Source of the DNA: JASGMR01 sp963664675
GTDB taxonomy: Bacteria > Thermotogota > Thermotogae > Petrotogales > Kosmotogaceae
Assembly: GCA_963664675.2 (NCBI GenBank)
Contig: CAXXLB010000002.1
Location: 434,001 to 498,000 of the forward strand
DNA length: 64,000 bases
Direction of reading: 5' to 3'
This document shows, piece by piece, positions 25,958-35,271 of this stretch (its first letter is position 1; the number at the start of each line of letters is the position of its first letter). The notes below the pieces were generated by a model that saw nothing but the letters and a program-made list of their open reading frames with translations, was not told the DNA's origin and searched no databases. The position numbers were made by a program, and so were the translations under genes.

Positions 25958-26275
25958 TTGACTAAATTTGTCCCGGTTCTTTTGATTGCTTTGATAACCT
26001 TGAGTTTTTTCCCATCCGGCATACCGAATTATGACAAATGTCTGCATTATTCATTTTCCCTGAGCATATTCAGTATCGGTAATTATTTTTTTAATACGAA
26101 GATGGGTTTTGTTCTTGCCGGTGTGGCTGGTATATCAAAGGAGATATATGATTATTTTTCCCCGACGGGAACCGCGGATATCAATGATTTGATCGCTGAT
26201 TTTGGTGGAATTTCAGAGGGCTATTATTTGTCAACGAAATATCCGCCGATGATATATTTATCGATTCGTTTTTAA
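25958..26275 (+). CDS. YfiM/DUF2279-like small membrane-associated protein
   Basis: A 105-residue protein starting with TTG immediately after the previous stop. A hydrophobic N-terminus (FVPVLLIALITLSFF) precedes a core with YDKCLHYSFS, KEIYDYFSPTGTADINDLIADFGG. This D-K-x2-H, K-E-x2-D and D-x2-A-D spacing resembles YfiM-like putative lipoproteins of unknown role. No ribosome site precedes the TTG beyond the end of the previous gene, so translation is probably coupled. Ends in RF. Confidence 0.62.
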   Translation: MTKFVPVLLIALITLSFFPSGIPNYDKCLHYSFSLSIFSIGNYFFNTKMGFVLAGVAGISKEIYDYFSPTGTADINDLIADFGGISEGYYLSTKYPPMIYLSIRF

Positions 26276-26332
26276 AATTCCTTATAAAAATGTTATAATT
26301 ATTTAAAATATTTTTTTTGGGGGGAAAGAATT

Positions 26333-26809
26333 ATGAAGAGGATAATTTTTCTATTGATTATTTGTATTATATTTACATCCTTTTCATTCGGTTTCAGTAT
26401 CAAAGGGTTCGGAGGTCCTGAACTGAAAATCACTTCGCTCGGTACGGGCACGGATATGGCGTTTTTGCTTGGCGGTAGCGGGGGAGTTATCCTGAACGAT
26501 CATTTTGTGATTGGAGGAAAAGGATTCACGACATTGAACAAAAAACCGATTGAATTCAGTTATGGAGCAGCGCATCTTGGATATTTATTTGATATGGATC
26601 CCTGGGCTTTGGAGCTGGGGGCTAATGTTGGTGGTTCAACAGGAGGGTTATTTATCGTTGAACCTGAATTTTCACTTTCATTAAAACTTTTATCCTGGAT
26701 GCAGTTGAACGTTAATGCCGGCTATAGATTTGGAATAAAAGATGGAATAGACAAATCGGTTACCGGTTTCAGCGGAGGACTGTTCGTCGCATTTGGAAAT
26801 TTCTTTTGA
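26333..26809 (+). CDS. Exported protein, probable small outer membrane beta-barrel
   Basis: A 158-residue protein with a signal peptide (MKRIIFLLIICIIFTSFSFG) and glycine-rich alternating strands, ending GGLFVAFGNFF with a terminal phenylalanine. This is the composition of a small outer membrane barrel; function unknown. It has a strong GGGGGGAAAG site before the ATG and a nearby TATAAT around 26292, so it may have its own promoter. A bidirectional terminator follows. Confidence 0.65.
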   Translation: MKRIIFLLIICIIFTSFSFGFSIKGFGGPELKITSLGTGTDMAFLLGGSGGVILNDHFVIGGKGFTTLNKKPIEFSYGAAHLGYLFDMDPWALELGANVGGSTGGLFIVEPEFSLSLKLLSWMQLNVNAGYRFGIKDGIDKSVTGFSGGLFVAFGNFF

Positions 26810-26828
26810 TTTTAATTTATAAATGTTT

Positions 26829-26862
26829 AAAAAGGGCAGATGTTCCATTCTGTCCTTTTTTT
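26829..26862. terminator. Bidirectional terminator between the exported protein gene and btuD
   Basis: AAAAAGGGCAGA (26829-26840) pairs with TCTGTCCTTTTT (26849-26860), one G-T wobble, 8-nt loop, with T-runs on both strands. It ends both the plus-strand gene at 26809 and the btuFCD operon, whose last gene stops at 26861. Confidence 0.88.
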
Positions 26863-27634
26863 ATTTTGTGATAACATAAGGCTTGCCCGTGTACGGATTA
26901 TCTATTATTTTTATCTGAATTTCATAGATGTCCTTCAATAAAGATGCGCTGATGTTTTCCGGTTTAATTTTTTCCTGGATTTTTCCTTCCTTTAAAAATA
27001 CCAGTTTATGACAGATATTTATAGCACGGTTTATATCGTGAAATACTCCGATGGAAGTCATGCGCCTTTCTTCAATCAGTTTTTTTGTCAGAGATAAAAT
27101 TTTTTGAGCGTGCCCGGGATCGAGATGCGTGACAAATTCATCGAGGAGCAGAATGTTTCCGTCCTGTGCGAGAGATTTGGCAACACTGGTTCTCTGCTTT
27201 TCTCCCCCGCTCAATGTATTGAATATTCTGTCTTTGAGATTAGTTATTTCGGCTTCTTTCATGGCGTTGTGTATTCTGGTGTAATCATTCTTTTTCAAAC
27301 CGTTAAAAAGTCCGATGTATGGATTACGACCGAACGATACTATCGTTTCCACCAGTAAGTCAAAGTTGATACTTAAATTTTGCGGTATGTATGAAATCGT
27401 CTGAGATAATTCTTTTCTTGAAAATTTATTTATATTTTTTCCGGATATTTTTATCTTTCCCGAGTAACCGTTTAATATCCCGCTTATTAATTTTAATAGA
27501 GTTGTTTTGCCACTCCCGTTAGGACCTAAAATGCCTATACTTTCCCCCTCGTTTATTTGAAGTGATATGTTTTTTAAAACGGGATTTTTATTGTAAGAAA
27601 ATGTCAGATCTTCAATCGATATTATTTCACTCAT
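26861..27634 (-). CDS. btuD: Cobalamin ABC transporter ATP-binding protein
   Basis: A 257-residue FecE/BtuD-type ATPase with Walker A GPNGSGKTT, signature LSGGEKQRTSVAKSL and Walker B NILLLDEFVTHLD (E-F in place of the more usual E-P). It energises uptake through BtuC. FecE-like ATPases serve iron siderophores or cobalamin; the cobalamin assignment comes from the riboswitch in front of the operon. The start overlaps the permease stop by 8 bases. Confidence 0.88.
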   Translation of the reverse strand: MSEIISIEDLTFSYNKNPVLKNISLQINEGESIGILGPNGSGKTTLLKLISGILNGYSGKIKISGKNINKFSRKELSQTISYIPQNLSINFDLLVETIVSFGRNPYIGLFNGLKKNDYTRIHNAMKEAEITNLKDRIFNTLSGGEKQRTSVAKSLAQDGNILLLDEFVTHLDPGHAQKILSLTKKLIEERRMTSIGVFHDINRAINICHKLVFLKEGKIQEKIKPENISASLLKDIYEIQIKIIDNPYTGKPYVITK

Positions 27635-28631
27635 AGCCGCTCACATTTCTCCTCTTCAGTAATATGATAAAGAAGGGTGCACCAATGAGAGCCGTTATAG
27701 CGCCAAGAGGAATCTCTGCGGGTCTTGCCGCGGTGCGGGCGATCGTATCGCAGATTATCAGGAAAGTTCCACCTGTTATCGCCACAATGGGAAGTTCGAT
27801 TTTTTTGTCTATTCTTACAACCAAGCGGACCGTGTGTGGAATTATCAGACCTACAAAACCAATTATTCCCGCACTCGCTACCATCAGAGAACAGACAAAA
27901 CTGACGGTGAAAAAGACGATAATTTTCAATCTTTCCGGGTTTATTCCCAGAGAGGTTGCATGCTCTTCACCCGATGAGAGAATCAGCATTTTTCTTTTTA
28001 AAATTGCAAATATTATGAATTCGCCTATGACTGCGGGAAGTATCTTGAAAATATCCGACCATTTTGCACTCGCCAGAGATCCCAGCGCCCAGAAATGAAT
28101 AGTTAAAATGTTTTTCCATGCGAATGTTACGAGCAGGGTTACCATGGCATTGAATAGAAATGAAACGATTACTCCTGAAAGGATCAGTGAAGTGACCGAA
28201 GTTTTGCCTCCCCTCTTCGCTATAAAATAAACAAGAAACGTGGATATGAGAGAAAAAACGAATGCGGATAGTTCCATATTTATATTTATTTTTGATGCCT
28301 GTTTTATCACCAGAGACAGTACGGCTCCAAAAGATGCCCCGGCGGATATTCCTATGATGTAGGGATCTGCAAGGGGATTTTTGAGTGTTAATTGTAATCC
28401 CTCTCCCGAAAGAGCCAGCCCGGCCCCTATTATAAGCGCCAGAAGCACTCTGGGAAGGCGGAGGTTTAAGTACAATTTTTCATTGGTCGTTTGAACTTTT
28501 CCCAGTAAAACATTAAAGGCCTCTGTGAAGGTGATCTTCACAGAGCCTATAGTTGACAGAAAAATTATCAGTAAAAAGAACGATAAAACTAAAATAATAA
28601 AAAAAAGTGCCGCATTAATAGATTTTCTCAT
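27627..28631 (-). CDS. btuC: Cobalamin ABC transporter permease (FecCD family)
   Basis: A 334-residue permease with about ten membrane helices and the FecCD motifs LRLPRVLLALIIGAGLALSGEGLQ, NPLADPYIIGISAGASFGA and GFVGLIIPHTVRL. It forms the translocation pore of a B12/iron-type importer. It overlaps btuF by 17 bases and btuD by 8. Confidence 0.9.
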   Translation of the reverse strand: MRKSINAALFFIILVLSFFLLIIFLSTIGSVKITFTEAFNVLLGKVQTTNEKLYLNLRLPRVLLALIIGAGLALSGEGLQLTLKNPLADPYIIGISAGASFGAVLSLVIKQASKININMELSAFVFSLISTFLVYFIAKRGGKTSVTSLILSGVIVSFLFNAMVTLLVTFAWKNILTIHFWALGSLASAKWSDIFKILPAVIGEFIIFAILKRKMLILSSGEEHATSLGINPERLKIIVFFTVSFVCSLMVASAGIIGFVGLIIPHTVRLVVRIDKKIELPIVAITGGTFLIICDTIARTAARPAEIPLGAITALIGAPFFIILLKRRNVSGYE

Positions 28632-29499
28632 TCAGGTATTTCACTAATTCTCCGTAATTTGGATTGGCGTAATCTGTTAAATAGTTGGAAACGGGGATGA
28701 CCATTTTGTTTTTTACGGCTTTCAGATCTTTAAATGATTCGTAATTCAAGACGATGTTTATGGCATCTTCCTGTCCGCCTTCGTAATAATAGGGAACGAA
28801 TATAATATCAGGGTCGTTTAAATAGATGAATTCCGGCCCTACAGGAAACCATCCGTTGTCACCCGAATACGGGGCAGCCACGTTCACTCCTCCTGCATAA
28901 ATGAGAGCTTCATTGACGAATGATCCGGTTCCGCATGTCCATATCTGGGACATATCGTCCGAAAACATCCCGTAAAAAACTGTTTTTCTATCGTTCATCG
29001 GTAATGTAGAGGTCTGTTTCGCAATATCCAGAACCTCCGATTCGAATTCCTCTTTCAATTCCTTTCCCTTATCGATTTTACCCATAATGATGGATATATT
29101 TGTTATCGATTGGGCTATTTCGTAAAAACTGTTTGGGTTTACTACGAATGCCGGTAAACCAAGTTCATCGAGTTTAGAAACTTCGGGTTCCTGAAATCCT
29201 CCGCTCAGGAATATTAAATCAGGGTTGAGACTGACGATCTTTTCCAGGTTCAGGGGAGTCAGGTTTCCTATCGTTTCTATGCCCAAAGTGGCTGCATATG
29301 AGTCCCAGTTGGTTAACCCGATTATTTCATCCGTGCATTCCAGATCAACCAGAAAATCCGTAATCGCAGGGGCGGCTACGATTATTCTCTGGGGAACCGA
29401 TTCGATATCCACCATTCTTCCCAGATCGTCAACTATTACAAACGAAAACGCCGACAGTGTAAGAAGCACCAAAGAAAAAACAAGCAAAATCCTTTTCAT
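28615..29499 (-). CDS. btuF: Cobalamin ABC transporter substrate-binding protein
   Basis: A 294-residue class III binding protein with a signal peptide (MKRILLVFSLVLLTLSAFS), then the TroA/BtuF fold with VDIESVPQRIIVAAPAITDFLVDL and NPDLIFLSGG. Iron-siderophore binders look alike, but a cobalamin riboswitch sits directly upstream, so B12 or a corrinoid is the likely ligand. The ATG at 29499 follows GGAGGT with a 7-nt gap; an earlier in-frame ATG would put that site inside the gene. Confidence 0.88.
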   Translation of the reverse strand: MKRILLVFSLVLLTLSAFSFVIVDDLGRMVDIESVPQRIIVAAPAITDFLVDLECTDEIIGLTNWDSYAATLGIETIGNLTPLNLEKIVSLNPDLIFLSGGFQEPEVSKLDELGLPAFVVNPNSFYEIAQSITNISIIMGKIDKGKELKEEFESEVLDIAKQTSTLPMNDRKTVFYGMFSDDMSQIWTCGTGSFVNEALIYAGGVNVAAPYSGDNGWFPVGPEFIYLNDPDIIFVPYYYEGGQEDAINIVLNYESFKDLKAVKNKMVIPVSNYLTDYANPNYGELVKYLNEKIY

Positions 29500-29528
29500 A
29501 AAAATTACCTCCAAATTTCATACAAATT

Positions 29529-29558
29529 CACCATTTTCCTCTCCACGAGAAAATGGTG
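29529..29558 (-). promoter_or_regulatory. Hairpin between cobalamin aptamer and btuF, candidate expression platform
   Basis: CACCATTTTC and GAAAATGGTG form a 10-bp stem with a 10-nt loop, lying between the aptamer and the btuF ribosome site. No T-run follows on the minus strand, so it is not a simple terminator. It may act by pairing choice that exposes or hides the ribosome site, or through Rho. Confidence 0.45.
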
Positions 29559-29565
29559 TATATTT

Positions 29566-29702
29566 AATATCTTTAAAATATTCTGACTCACAGATCATAC
29601 AAATTCCAGTCCTTCCCGGTTTCCCAGTGGTTATTCTGGATTTGTCCCTGTTCACAGCGGCGGGTCCGCACCGGATTCTCACCGGTTTCCTCTAAAGATA
29701 TT
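29566..29702 (-). ncRNA. Cobalamin riboswitch aptamer
   Basis: On the minus strand the conserved core is visible in order: GGTGAGAATCC, GGACCCGCCGCTGTGA, CCACTGGG and CGGGAAGG. The closing helix P1 is formed by TAAAGATATT/AATATCTTTA arms at 29693-29702 and 29566-29575. It lies between mutL and btuF and reads into btuFCD. Such riboswitches repress B12 uptake genes when adenosylcobalamin is plentiful. Confidence 0.93.
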
Positions 29703-29715
29703 CTTCTCTATTCAG

Positions 29716-31497
29716 TTATCTTGAAAAAAATCTATCCAGGTCCTTGAACGTTATTTTCATGTAAATAGGTCTTCCATGCGGACAGACCAGTAGATTTTTT
29801 TCAAATATTTCATCTATCAATTCCCTTGCCTGGTCCTCTTTTAAGACATCCCCGGTTTTTATAGCATTTTTGCAGGCCAGAGTCTCGATTATATTTTTAA
29901 ATATTTTTTCCGATTCTTCAATACCTTCAAATCTCAATTCTTCGATCACTTCTCTGAAAGTTTCTTCGGTGTATCTTTCGGATATTATTGCGGGAATTGC
30001 ATTTATTATGATATCTTTCTTATCAAAATCGATACCAAAACCGATTTCATTGATCCTGTTGATTTTATCTTTTGCCAGTTCCAAATCAAAGTCTTCCATT
30101 TTAATCGATAACGGCAACAACAATTTTTGACTTTCTATCGTTTTATTTTCCTTGAATTTCTCATAGAGAATTCTTTCGTGTGCGGCATGTTGATCCACTA
30201 TCAAAAGATTCTTTTCAAATTGAATAAGTATATATCTTTCGCCGAATACTCCGATGAAATCGTAGGCACCGGTAAAATTTATTTTTTCCTCTTTGAAAGG
30301 TCTGAAGATCTTTCTTTCCATTTCTATGCTTGAGAAAGAATTTTGAAAACCGTTATATTTATCCCCGGTTTTCTGATTATTCACATAGTGGGGGCTATCC
30401 GCTTTAAAAGTCTTTTCCGGATAAACCGCTTTTCTATCCGATAATCTTTCCAGTTCGTCCGTAGATACGGTCTTGCTGAAAGTGCTGTGGCTTATATCGA
30501 GATTGAATCCCCCCGACCCTTTGAGAGAATTTCTTACCGCCCTCTTGATGAATTCGTTGATTTCGGCGTTATTCGAAAATTTCACTTCGAGTTTTTGAGG
30601 ATGGATATTCACATCAACCTGTTCCGGATCGATTTCTATCATTAAGATAGCGATAGGAAATCTTCCCTTATTCAACATCTCTCCATAACCCCTTTCGAGG
30701 GCATAGTTCAGACTGTTTTGCTTCACATATCTGTTGTTGACAAAGAACATTTCCCCGACACGGTTTCCCCTGCTGGTTCTTGGAAGCGAAATATATCCCT
30801 TTATGGAAAGTTTGGAACCGAAGTCATCAATTTGAATCAGATCTTCTTCATTCAAAACGGGAAAAATCCTTAAGATTCTTTCCTTTCTATCCATTGTTTT
30901 CACGAAATTATAAACTTTCTGTCCGTCTTTGATGTATTCGAATTCTATTTGAGGATAGCAAAGTGAAAATCTCTGAACCACTTCGGTGATCATTCTTCCC
31001 TCTACCATTGAAGATTTCAGGAATTTTCTTCTTGCGGGGGTGTTGAAGAGCAGATCGAATATTTCGATCGAAGTGCCCGATGTCCCGGAAAAGGAAGATT
31101 CTCTCTGAATATTCATGCCCGAAAGTTCGAGACTTAAACCTACCTCGGATCCCTTCTCTACGGAGGAAATCTTTGATCTGCAAACACTGGTTATAGTATG
31201 CAGAGCTTCGCCCCTGAATCCGAAGGTACTTATGGAGTCCAGATCCTTTATTTTTTCTATTTTGCTTGTGGTATGAGGCAATATGGCGACCTTCAATTCG
31301 TCGGGGGACATACCCGAACCGTTATCTTTGACTTTGATGTATTCTTTACCACCATTTTTGATTTCTACGGAAATTTTTGAACTACCGGCATCGATAGAAT
31401 TTTCTATCAATTCCTTAACTATAGAGTATCCACCGGTCACCACTTCGCCAGCTGCAATTTTGGAAATAATATTTTGAGAAAGTTTTTTGATTTTCAT
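29716..31497 (-). CDS. mutL: DNA mismatch repair protein MutL (with endonuclease motif)
   Basis: A 593-residue MutL. The N-terminal GHKL ATPase shows IAAGEVV, ELIENSIDAGSSKI, DNGSGM and STFGFRGEAL. The C-terminal half has the endonuclease motif DQHAAHERILYE (DQHA-x2-E-x4-E), ACKNAIKTGD and CPHGRP, found in MutL proteins that nick DNA themselves in organisms without MutH. The ATG at 31497 was preferred over a TTG 9 bases earlier, which has no room for a ribosome site. It ends a long operon running from frr. mutS is not in the window. Confidence 0.95.
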   Translation of the reverse strand: MKIKKLSQNIISKIAAGEVVTGGYSIVKELIENSIDAGSSKISVEIKNGGKEYIKVKDNGSGMSPDELKVAILPHTTSKIEKIKDLDSISTFGFRGEALHTITSVCRSKISSVEKGSEVGLSLELSGMNIQRESSFSGTSGTSIEIFDLLFNTPARRKFLKSSMVEGRMITEVVQRFSLCYPQIEFEYIKDGQKVYNFVKTMDRKERILRIFPVLNEEDLIQIDDFGSKLSIKGYISLPRTSRGNRVGEMFFVNNRYVKQNSLNYALERGYGEMLNKGRFPIAILMIEIDPEQVDVNIHPQKLEVKFSNNAEINEFIKRAVRNSLKGSGGFNLDISHSTFSKTVSTDELERLSDRKAVYPEKTFKADSPHYVNNQKTGDKYNGFQNSFSSIEMERKIFRPFKEEKINFTGAYDFIGVFGERYILIQFEKNLLIVDQHAAHERILYEKFKENKTIESQKLLLPLSIKMEDFDLELAKDKINRINEIGFGIDFDKKDIIINAIPAIISERYTEETFREVIEELRFEGIEESEKIFKNIIETLACKNAIKTGDVLKEDQARELIDEIFEKNLLVCPHGRPIYMKITFKDLDRFFSR

Positions 31498-31502
31498 TTC
31501 AA

Positions 31503-32237
31503 TCAACTCTTTTTATACATCTGTCTTGAATATTCGAATAAAAGCACCGCCGCAGATGCCGCCACATTCAAAGAGTCTACCTCTTTTCTCATAGGAATGG
31601 AAATTATCTCATCGCTCGATTCTTTTATCAATCTTCTGACACCCTGTCCCTCGTTTCCAAAAACGAAAGCGCTCCTTTTTGGCATCGATTCATCAAAATA
31701 ATTTTTCCCCTCCATACCGGCCGCATATACCCAGTAGTCGGATTCCTGAAATTTCTTCAAAACATTTCTCAAATTGGGTATTTTTGAAATTTTAATACGA
31801 AAGGCGAGTCCTGAAGAGACTTTTATGACGGCCGGAGAAACATCGGAAGAGGCTCTTTCCGTAATGACTATCCCATCGGCACCACACGCAACGGAGCTTC
31901 GGATGACCGCTCCAAAATTATGAGGATCCTGGACCTGATCCAGAAATATAATGAGTGAATTTTTTTTATCTTTATTATCCTCGATAATTTCTCTGTAATC
32001 GGAAAAGGGAAATTCTCTGAGCTCAATCACAACACCCTGATGTTTTTTTTCTCTGGATAGATTATAGAGTTCCTGAGGTGAAAGGATGTCTACCCTGTAT
32101 CTTTTCTCCGTCATCTTCCTCAATTTCATCAATCCACTGTCGGTATTTTTCTGATCCGTAAAAATAACCCTCTTGATTTTCAGAGAATATTTTAAATTTA
32201 ATATTTCTTTAAGTACATTTCTTCCGTGAAGATACAT
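31503..32237 (-). CDS. rlmB: TrmH/SpoU family 2'-O-ribose RNA methyltransferase (RlmB-like)
   Basis: A 244-residue SPOUT methyltransferase that methylates a ribose 2'-hydroxyl in rRNA (G2251 in E. coli 23S for RlmB). An N-terminal L30e-like substrate-binding part is followed by the knotted catalytic domain with LDQVQDPHNFGAVIRSS, FVFGNEGQGV and IPMRKEVDSLNVAASAAVLL. Start ATG 32237 follows GGATTGAAGAAG; upstream in-frame codons overlap mrnC. The exact target base cannot be fixed by sequence alone. Confidence 0.9.
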   Translation of the reverse strand: MYLHGRNVLKEILNLKYSLKIKRVIFTDQKNTDSGLMKLRKMTEKRYRVDILSPQELYNLSREKKHQGVVIELREFPFSDYREIIEDNKDKKNSLIIFLDQVQDPHNFGAVIRSSVACGADGIVITERASSDVSPAVIKVSSGLAFRIKISKIPNLRNVLKKFQESDYWVYAAGMEGKNYFDESMPKRSAFVFGNEGQGVRRLIKESSDEIISIPMRKEVDSLNVAASAAVLLFEYSRQMYKKS

Positions 32238-32652
32238 CTTCTTCAATCCTTTCCAGGAGATACTTGAGTCTGTCAATTTTTTTTGTTATGAACAGATAAC
32301 CTATTAAAGTTTCCAGTCCTGTTGATGTTCTGTATTCTTCGTTGGGACCTCTTTTTTTCGCCCCTTTAGAATTGTAACCCCTCCTGACCATACTCAACTC
32401 TTCATCGTTCAATTCTTCTTTTATACTTTTGAAAGATTGAGACTGGCTCGTGTGTGAAACATAATTTTTTGCTAGTTCATGCTGAAAATTCACTCTTCTC
32501 TTTGAACTTTTCAGAGTTATTAACTTGAAATATAGGGAATAAACGGAATCACCTATATATGCGAGTGTATCTGTGGAGAGATTTTCCGGTTCAGAATCAA
32601 AACTGAACAGTTCTGAGAAATTATCATTCAAAACTTGTTCTTCCTTATTCAA
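32209..32652 (-). CDS. mrnC: Mini-ribonuclease 3 (MrnC)
   Basis: A 147-residue RNase III core without a double-stranded RNA-binding domain. It has LAYIGDSVYSLYF, matching the RNase III signature, and RGYNSKGAKKRGPNEEYRTSTGLETLIGYLF, typical of MrnC. The enzyme matures 23S rRNA ends. Start is TTG after AGAGG, overlapping the alaS stop by 8 bases. The mrnC-rlmB pair is conserved in many Firmicutes and here continues to mutL. Confidence 0.92.
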   Translation of the reverse strand: MNKEEQVLNDNFSELFSFDSEPENLSTDTLAYIGDSVYSLYFKLITLKSSKRRVNFQHELAKNYVSHTSQSQSFKSIKEELNDEELSMVRRGYNSKGAKKRGPNEEYRTSTGLETLIGYLFITKKIDRLKYLLERIEEDVSSRKKCT

Positions 32653-35260
32653 AATATTCCTCTATATTGTCGATAACTTTCTTAATTTTTTCTTTGTCCT
32701 TTCCTCCCGCCTGGGCGAAATCCGGTCTTCCGCCGCCACCGCCTCCGAGTTCTCCGGCGATTTTTTTAGCTATACTTCCCGCTTTTATATTTTTTGTCAG
32801 CTCCTTGGAAACTTTTACTACAAAGAGAACTTTTTCGTCCAGTTCGTTGAAGAGTATAACGACACCCGATTTTATTCTTTGCATCATAACATCGGCACTG
32901 TTTCTGACTATATCCTGCGAAGCATTTTGAGTCTTTCTTATTATCACTTCAATTCCATTCACATTTTTCCTTATATCTCTGGCCGAATTATCTTCGGAAA
33001 TTATTTTACTTTGAAGTTTTTTTATTTCCCTTTTCAAATTTTTCTGTTCCTCGAGAGTTTTATTCAATTTGTCGATTATATCTTCCGATTTTACATCCAA
33101 TATACCTTCTATATTTTTCAATGTTTCGACCGAATTTCCGAATAACGCAAGTGACGAAGCACCTGTTAATGCTTCTATACGCCTTACACCTGCGGATATC
33201 GAGGTTTCGGAAATGATTTTAAAAGGTCCTATGCTTCCCGTATTGTGGACGTGTGTACCACCACATAATTCTTTGCTGAACTCATTTATTTCAACCACTC
33301 TTACCGTATCTCCATATTTTTCTTCAAACAACGCCATAATATCCTCATCTTTGAGATCCACCAATTTCTTTATCTCGGTTTCAACGGGTATTGCTTCCAG
33401 GATTTTGGTATTCACGATTTTTTCAATTTCGTAAATCTGTTCTTCAACCAGAGCTGAGTAATGGGAAAAATCAAATCTCAACCTCAATGGACCGACAAGA
33501 GATCCCGCCTGCTTGACATGTTTCCCGACGACTTCCCTCAACGCCGCATGCAGAAGATGAGTGGCGGTGTGGTTCCTCGCCGTTGCTCTTCTCATGGATT
33601 GATCTATGGAAATTTTTATCATATCATTTTTATGAAGAGTTCCACTCTGTATTTCTATCGAATGAATTATTATTTCTTTATTACCGACGAAGGCATCGTT
33701 AACAACACCCAATCCGTTGTTGTTGAATCTTATGAGTGCTCTATCGGACAATTGTCCTCCCTTTTCAGGATATACCGGTGTTTTTGTTGTTACCATAAAC
33801 CCTTTATCCCCGGTATTAAGAGATTCTACCAGCCCATTTTTGTCGGCAAGAGCTAAAACGTTGGTTTTCGTTGAAAACTCATCATAACCAACAAACTCCG
33901 TTTTTCCGAACTCTTCCGCGATTTTATCGTAAATAGTGGTTGATTTTGCATATTCCTTATTTCCGGAAGCCAGTCTTGCCCTTTCCTTCTGCTTCTGCAT
34001 GAGTAATTTGAAACCGGTTTTATCCATCTCGATATCTCTGTCTTCGATCATTTCTTCGACAAGCTCAATAGGAAATCCGTATGTGTCATGCAGCAAAAAA
34101 AGATCTTTTCCGTCCAGTTTGTTTTTTTCAGATATTATCTGATTCAATCTGTTTGTACCACTTTCAAGGGTGCTTAAAAATCTTTCTTCTTCCAAAAGAG
34201 TGATTTCCTGTATAATCCCCAGTTTGGATCTCAATTCCGGATATACATCACCGTATTCCTTTGAAACTACTTCAACTAATTTATGCATAAAAGGTTTTTT
34301 GTTACCTAAAAGTGATCCATGCTTCAAAGCCCTTCTGAGAATTCTTCTTAAAACGTAACCTCTTCCCTCATTGGAAGGAAGAATACCGTCGGAAATCATA
34401 AAAATCAAAGATCTTGCATGATCGGCTATAACTCTTATGGAATCGTCAACAATGCGGTTCTCTTTGTACTTGACATTCAACAGTTCTTCGGTATTTCTGA
34501 TGATGGGAAGAAAGAGATCGGTGTCAAAAACATAGTCGACGCCCTGCATTATTGAAGCGAGCCTTTCCATACCTAAACCGGTATCGATATTTTTGCTGTT
34601 CAATTCGGTTATATTACCTTCTTCATCCTGGTTCATTCCGGTAAAGACCAGATTCCAGAATTCCAGAAATCTTCCGCATTCACATGCCGGATTACAATGT
34701 TCGGGGTCGGCACACCTGGGTTGAGGTCCCCTGTCGATGAAAATTTCAGAATCCGGACCGCATGGTCCCGATGGACCGGCAGGCCCCCACCAGTTATCTT
34801 CTTTACCCAGTCTGACGATTTTGTTTTTGTCTATGCCTATTTTATTTCTCCATATTTCATAGGCTTCGTCATCATTCTGATATATCGTGACCCATAATTT
34901 TTTTTCATTAATTTTTAAAATTTCCGTTACATATTCCCATGCAAATTCGATTGCACCCTCTTTAAAATAATCACCGAAAGAAAAATTACCGAGCATTTCA
35001 AAAAAGGTTAAATGTCTTGGGGTTTTTCCCACATTTTCTATGTCATTTGTCCGTAAACACTTTTGACAGGTGACGACTCTTCTGTTATTCGGTTCAACGA
35101 GACCCCAGAAAATCGGTTTGAAAGGGACCATTCCCGCTATTGTAAACATCAATTGAGGATCTTTAGGAACGAGTGAGGCACTAGGCAAGACAACATGCTC
35201 CTTCGATTTAAAAAAATCCAAAAAACTTTTCCGTATTTCATGCCCTGTCATATACTGCAT
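32645..35260 (-). CDS. alaS: Alanyl-tRNA synthetase
   Basis: An 871-residue AlaRS, full length. The class II catalytic core is N-terminal, with FFEMLGNFSFGDYFKEGAIEFAWE and the zinc-like cluster CADPEHCNPACECGRFLEFWN. The editing domain shows HTATHLLHAALR and CGGTHVHNTG, which clear mischarged serine and glycine. The C-Ala domain ends with a Gly-rich GGGGGGRPDFAQAGG. ATG 35260 follows AGGAGG with a 7-nt gap. A cognate tRNA-Ala(GGC) gene occurs at 40551. Confidence 0.97.
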   Translation of the reverse strand: MQYMTGHEIRKSFLDFFKSKEHVVLPSASLVPKDPQLMFTIAGMVPFKPIFWGLVEPNNRRVVTCQKCLRTNDIENVGKTPRHLTFFEMLGNFSFGDYFKEGAIEFAWEYVTEILKINEKKLWVTIYQNDDEAYEIWRNKIGIDKNKIVRLGKEDNWWGPAGPSGPCGPDSEIFIDRGPQPRCADPEHCNPACECGRFLEFWNLVFTGMNQDEEGNITELNSKNIDTGLGMERLASIMQGVDYVFDTDLFLPIIRNTEELLNVKYKENRIVDDSIRVIADHARSLIFMISDGILPSNEGRGYVLRRILRRALKHGSLLGNKKPFMHKLVEVVSKEYGDVYPELRSKLGIIQEITLLEEERFLSTLESGTNRLNQIISEKNKLDGKDLFLLHDTYGFPIELVEEMIEDRDIEMDKTGFKLLMQKQKERARLASGNKEYAKSTTIYDKIAEEFGKTEFVGYDEFSTKTNVLALADKNGLVESLNTGDKGFMVTTKTPVYPEKGGQLSDRALIRFNNNGLGVVNDAFVGNKEIIIHSIEIQSGTLHKNDMIKISIDQSMRRATARNHTATHLLHAALREVVGKHVKQAGSLVGPLRLRFDFSHYSALVEEQIYEIEKIVNTKILEAIPVETEIKKLVDLKDEDIMALFEEKYGDTVRVVEINEFSKELCGGTHVHNTGSIGPFKIISETSISAGVRRIEALTGASSLALFGNSVETLKNIEGILDVKSEDIIDKLNKTLEEQKNLKREIKKLQSKIISEDNSARDIRKNVNGIEVIIRKTQNASQDIVRNSADVMMQRIKSGVVILFNELDEKVLFVVKVSKELTKNIKAGSIAKKIAGELGGGGGGRPDFAQAGGKDKEKIKKVIDNIEEYFE

Positions 35261-35271
35261 TTTGTTTCCTC

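Noticed and set aside
32573..33145. 190-codon plus-strand frame opposite alaS and mrnC
   Set aside because: Antisense to two clearly assigned essential genes and very rich in Phe, Ser and Tyr, as shadows of Lys/Glu-rich genes are.
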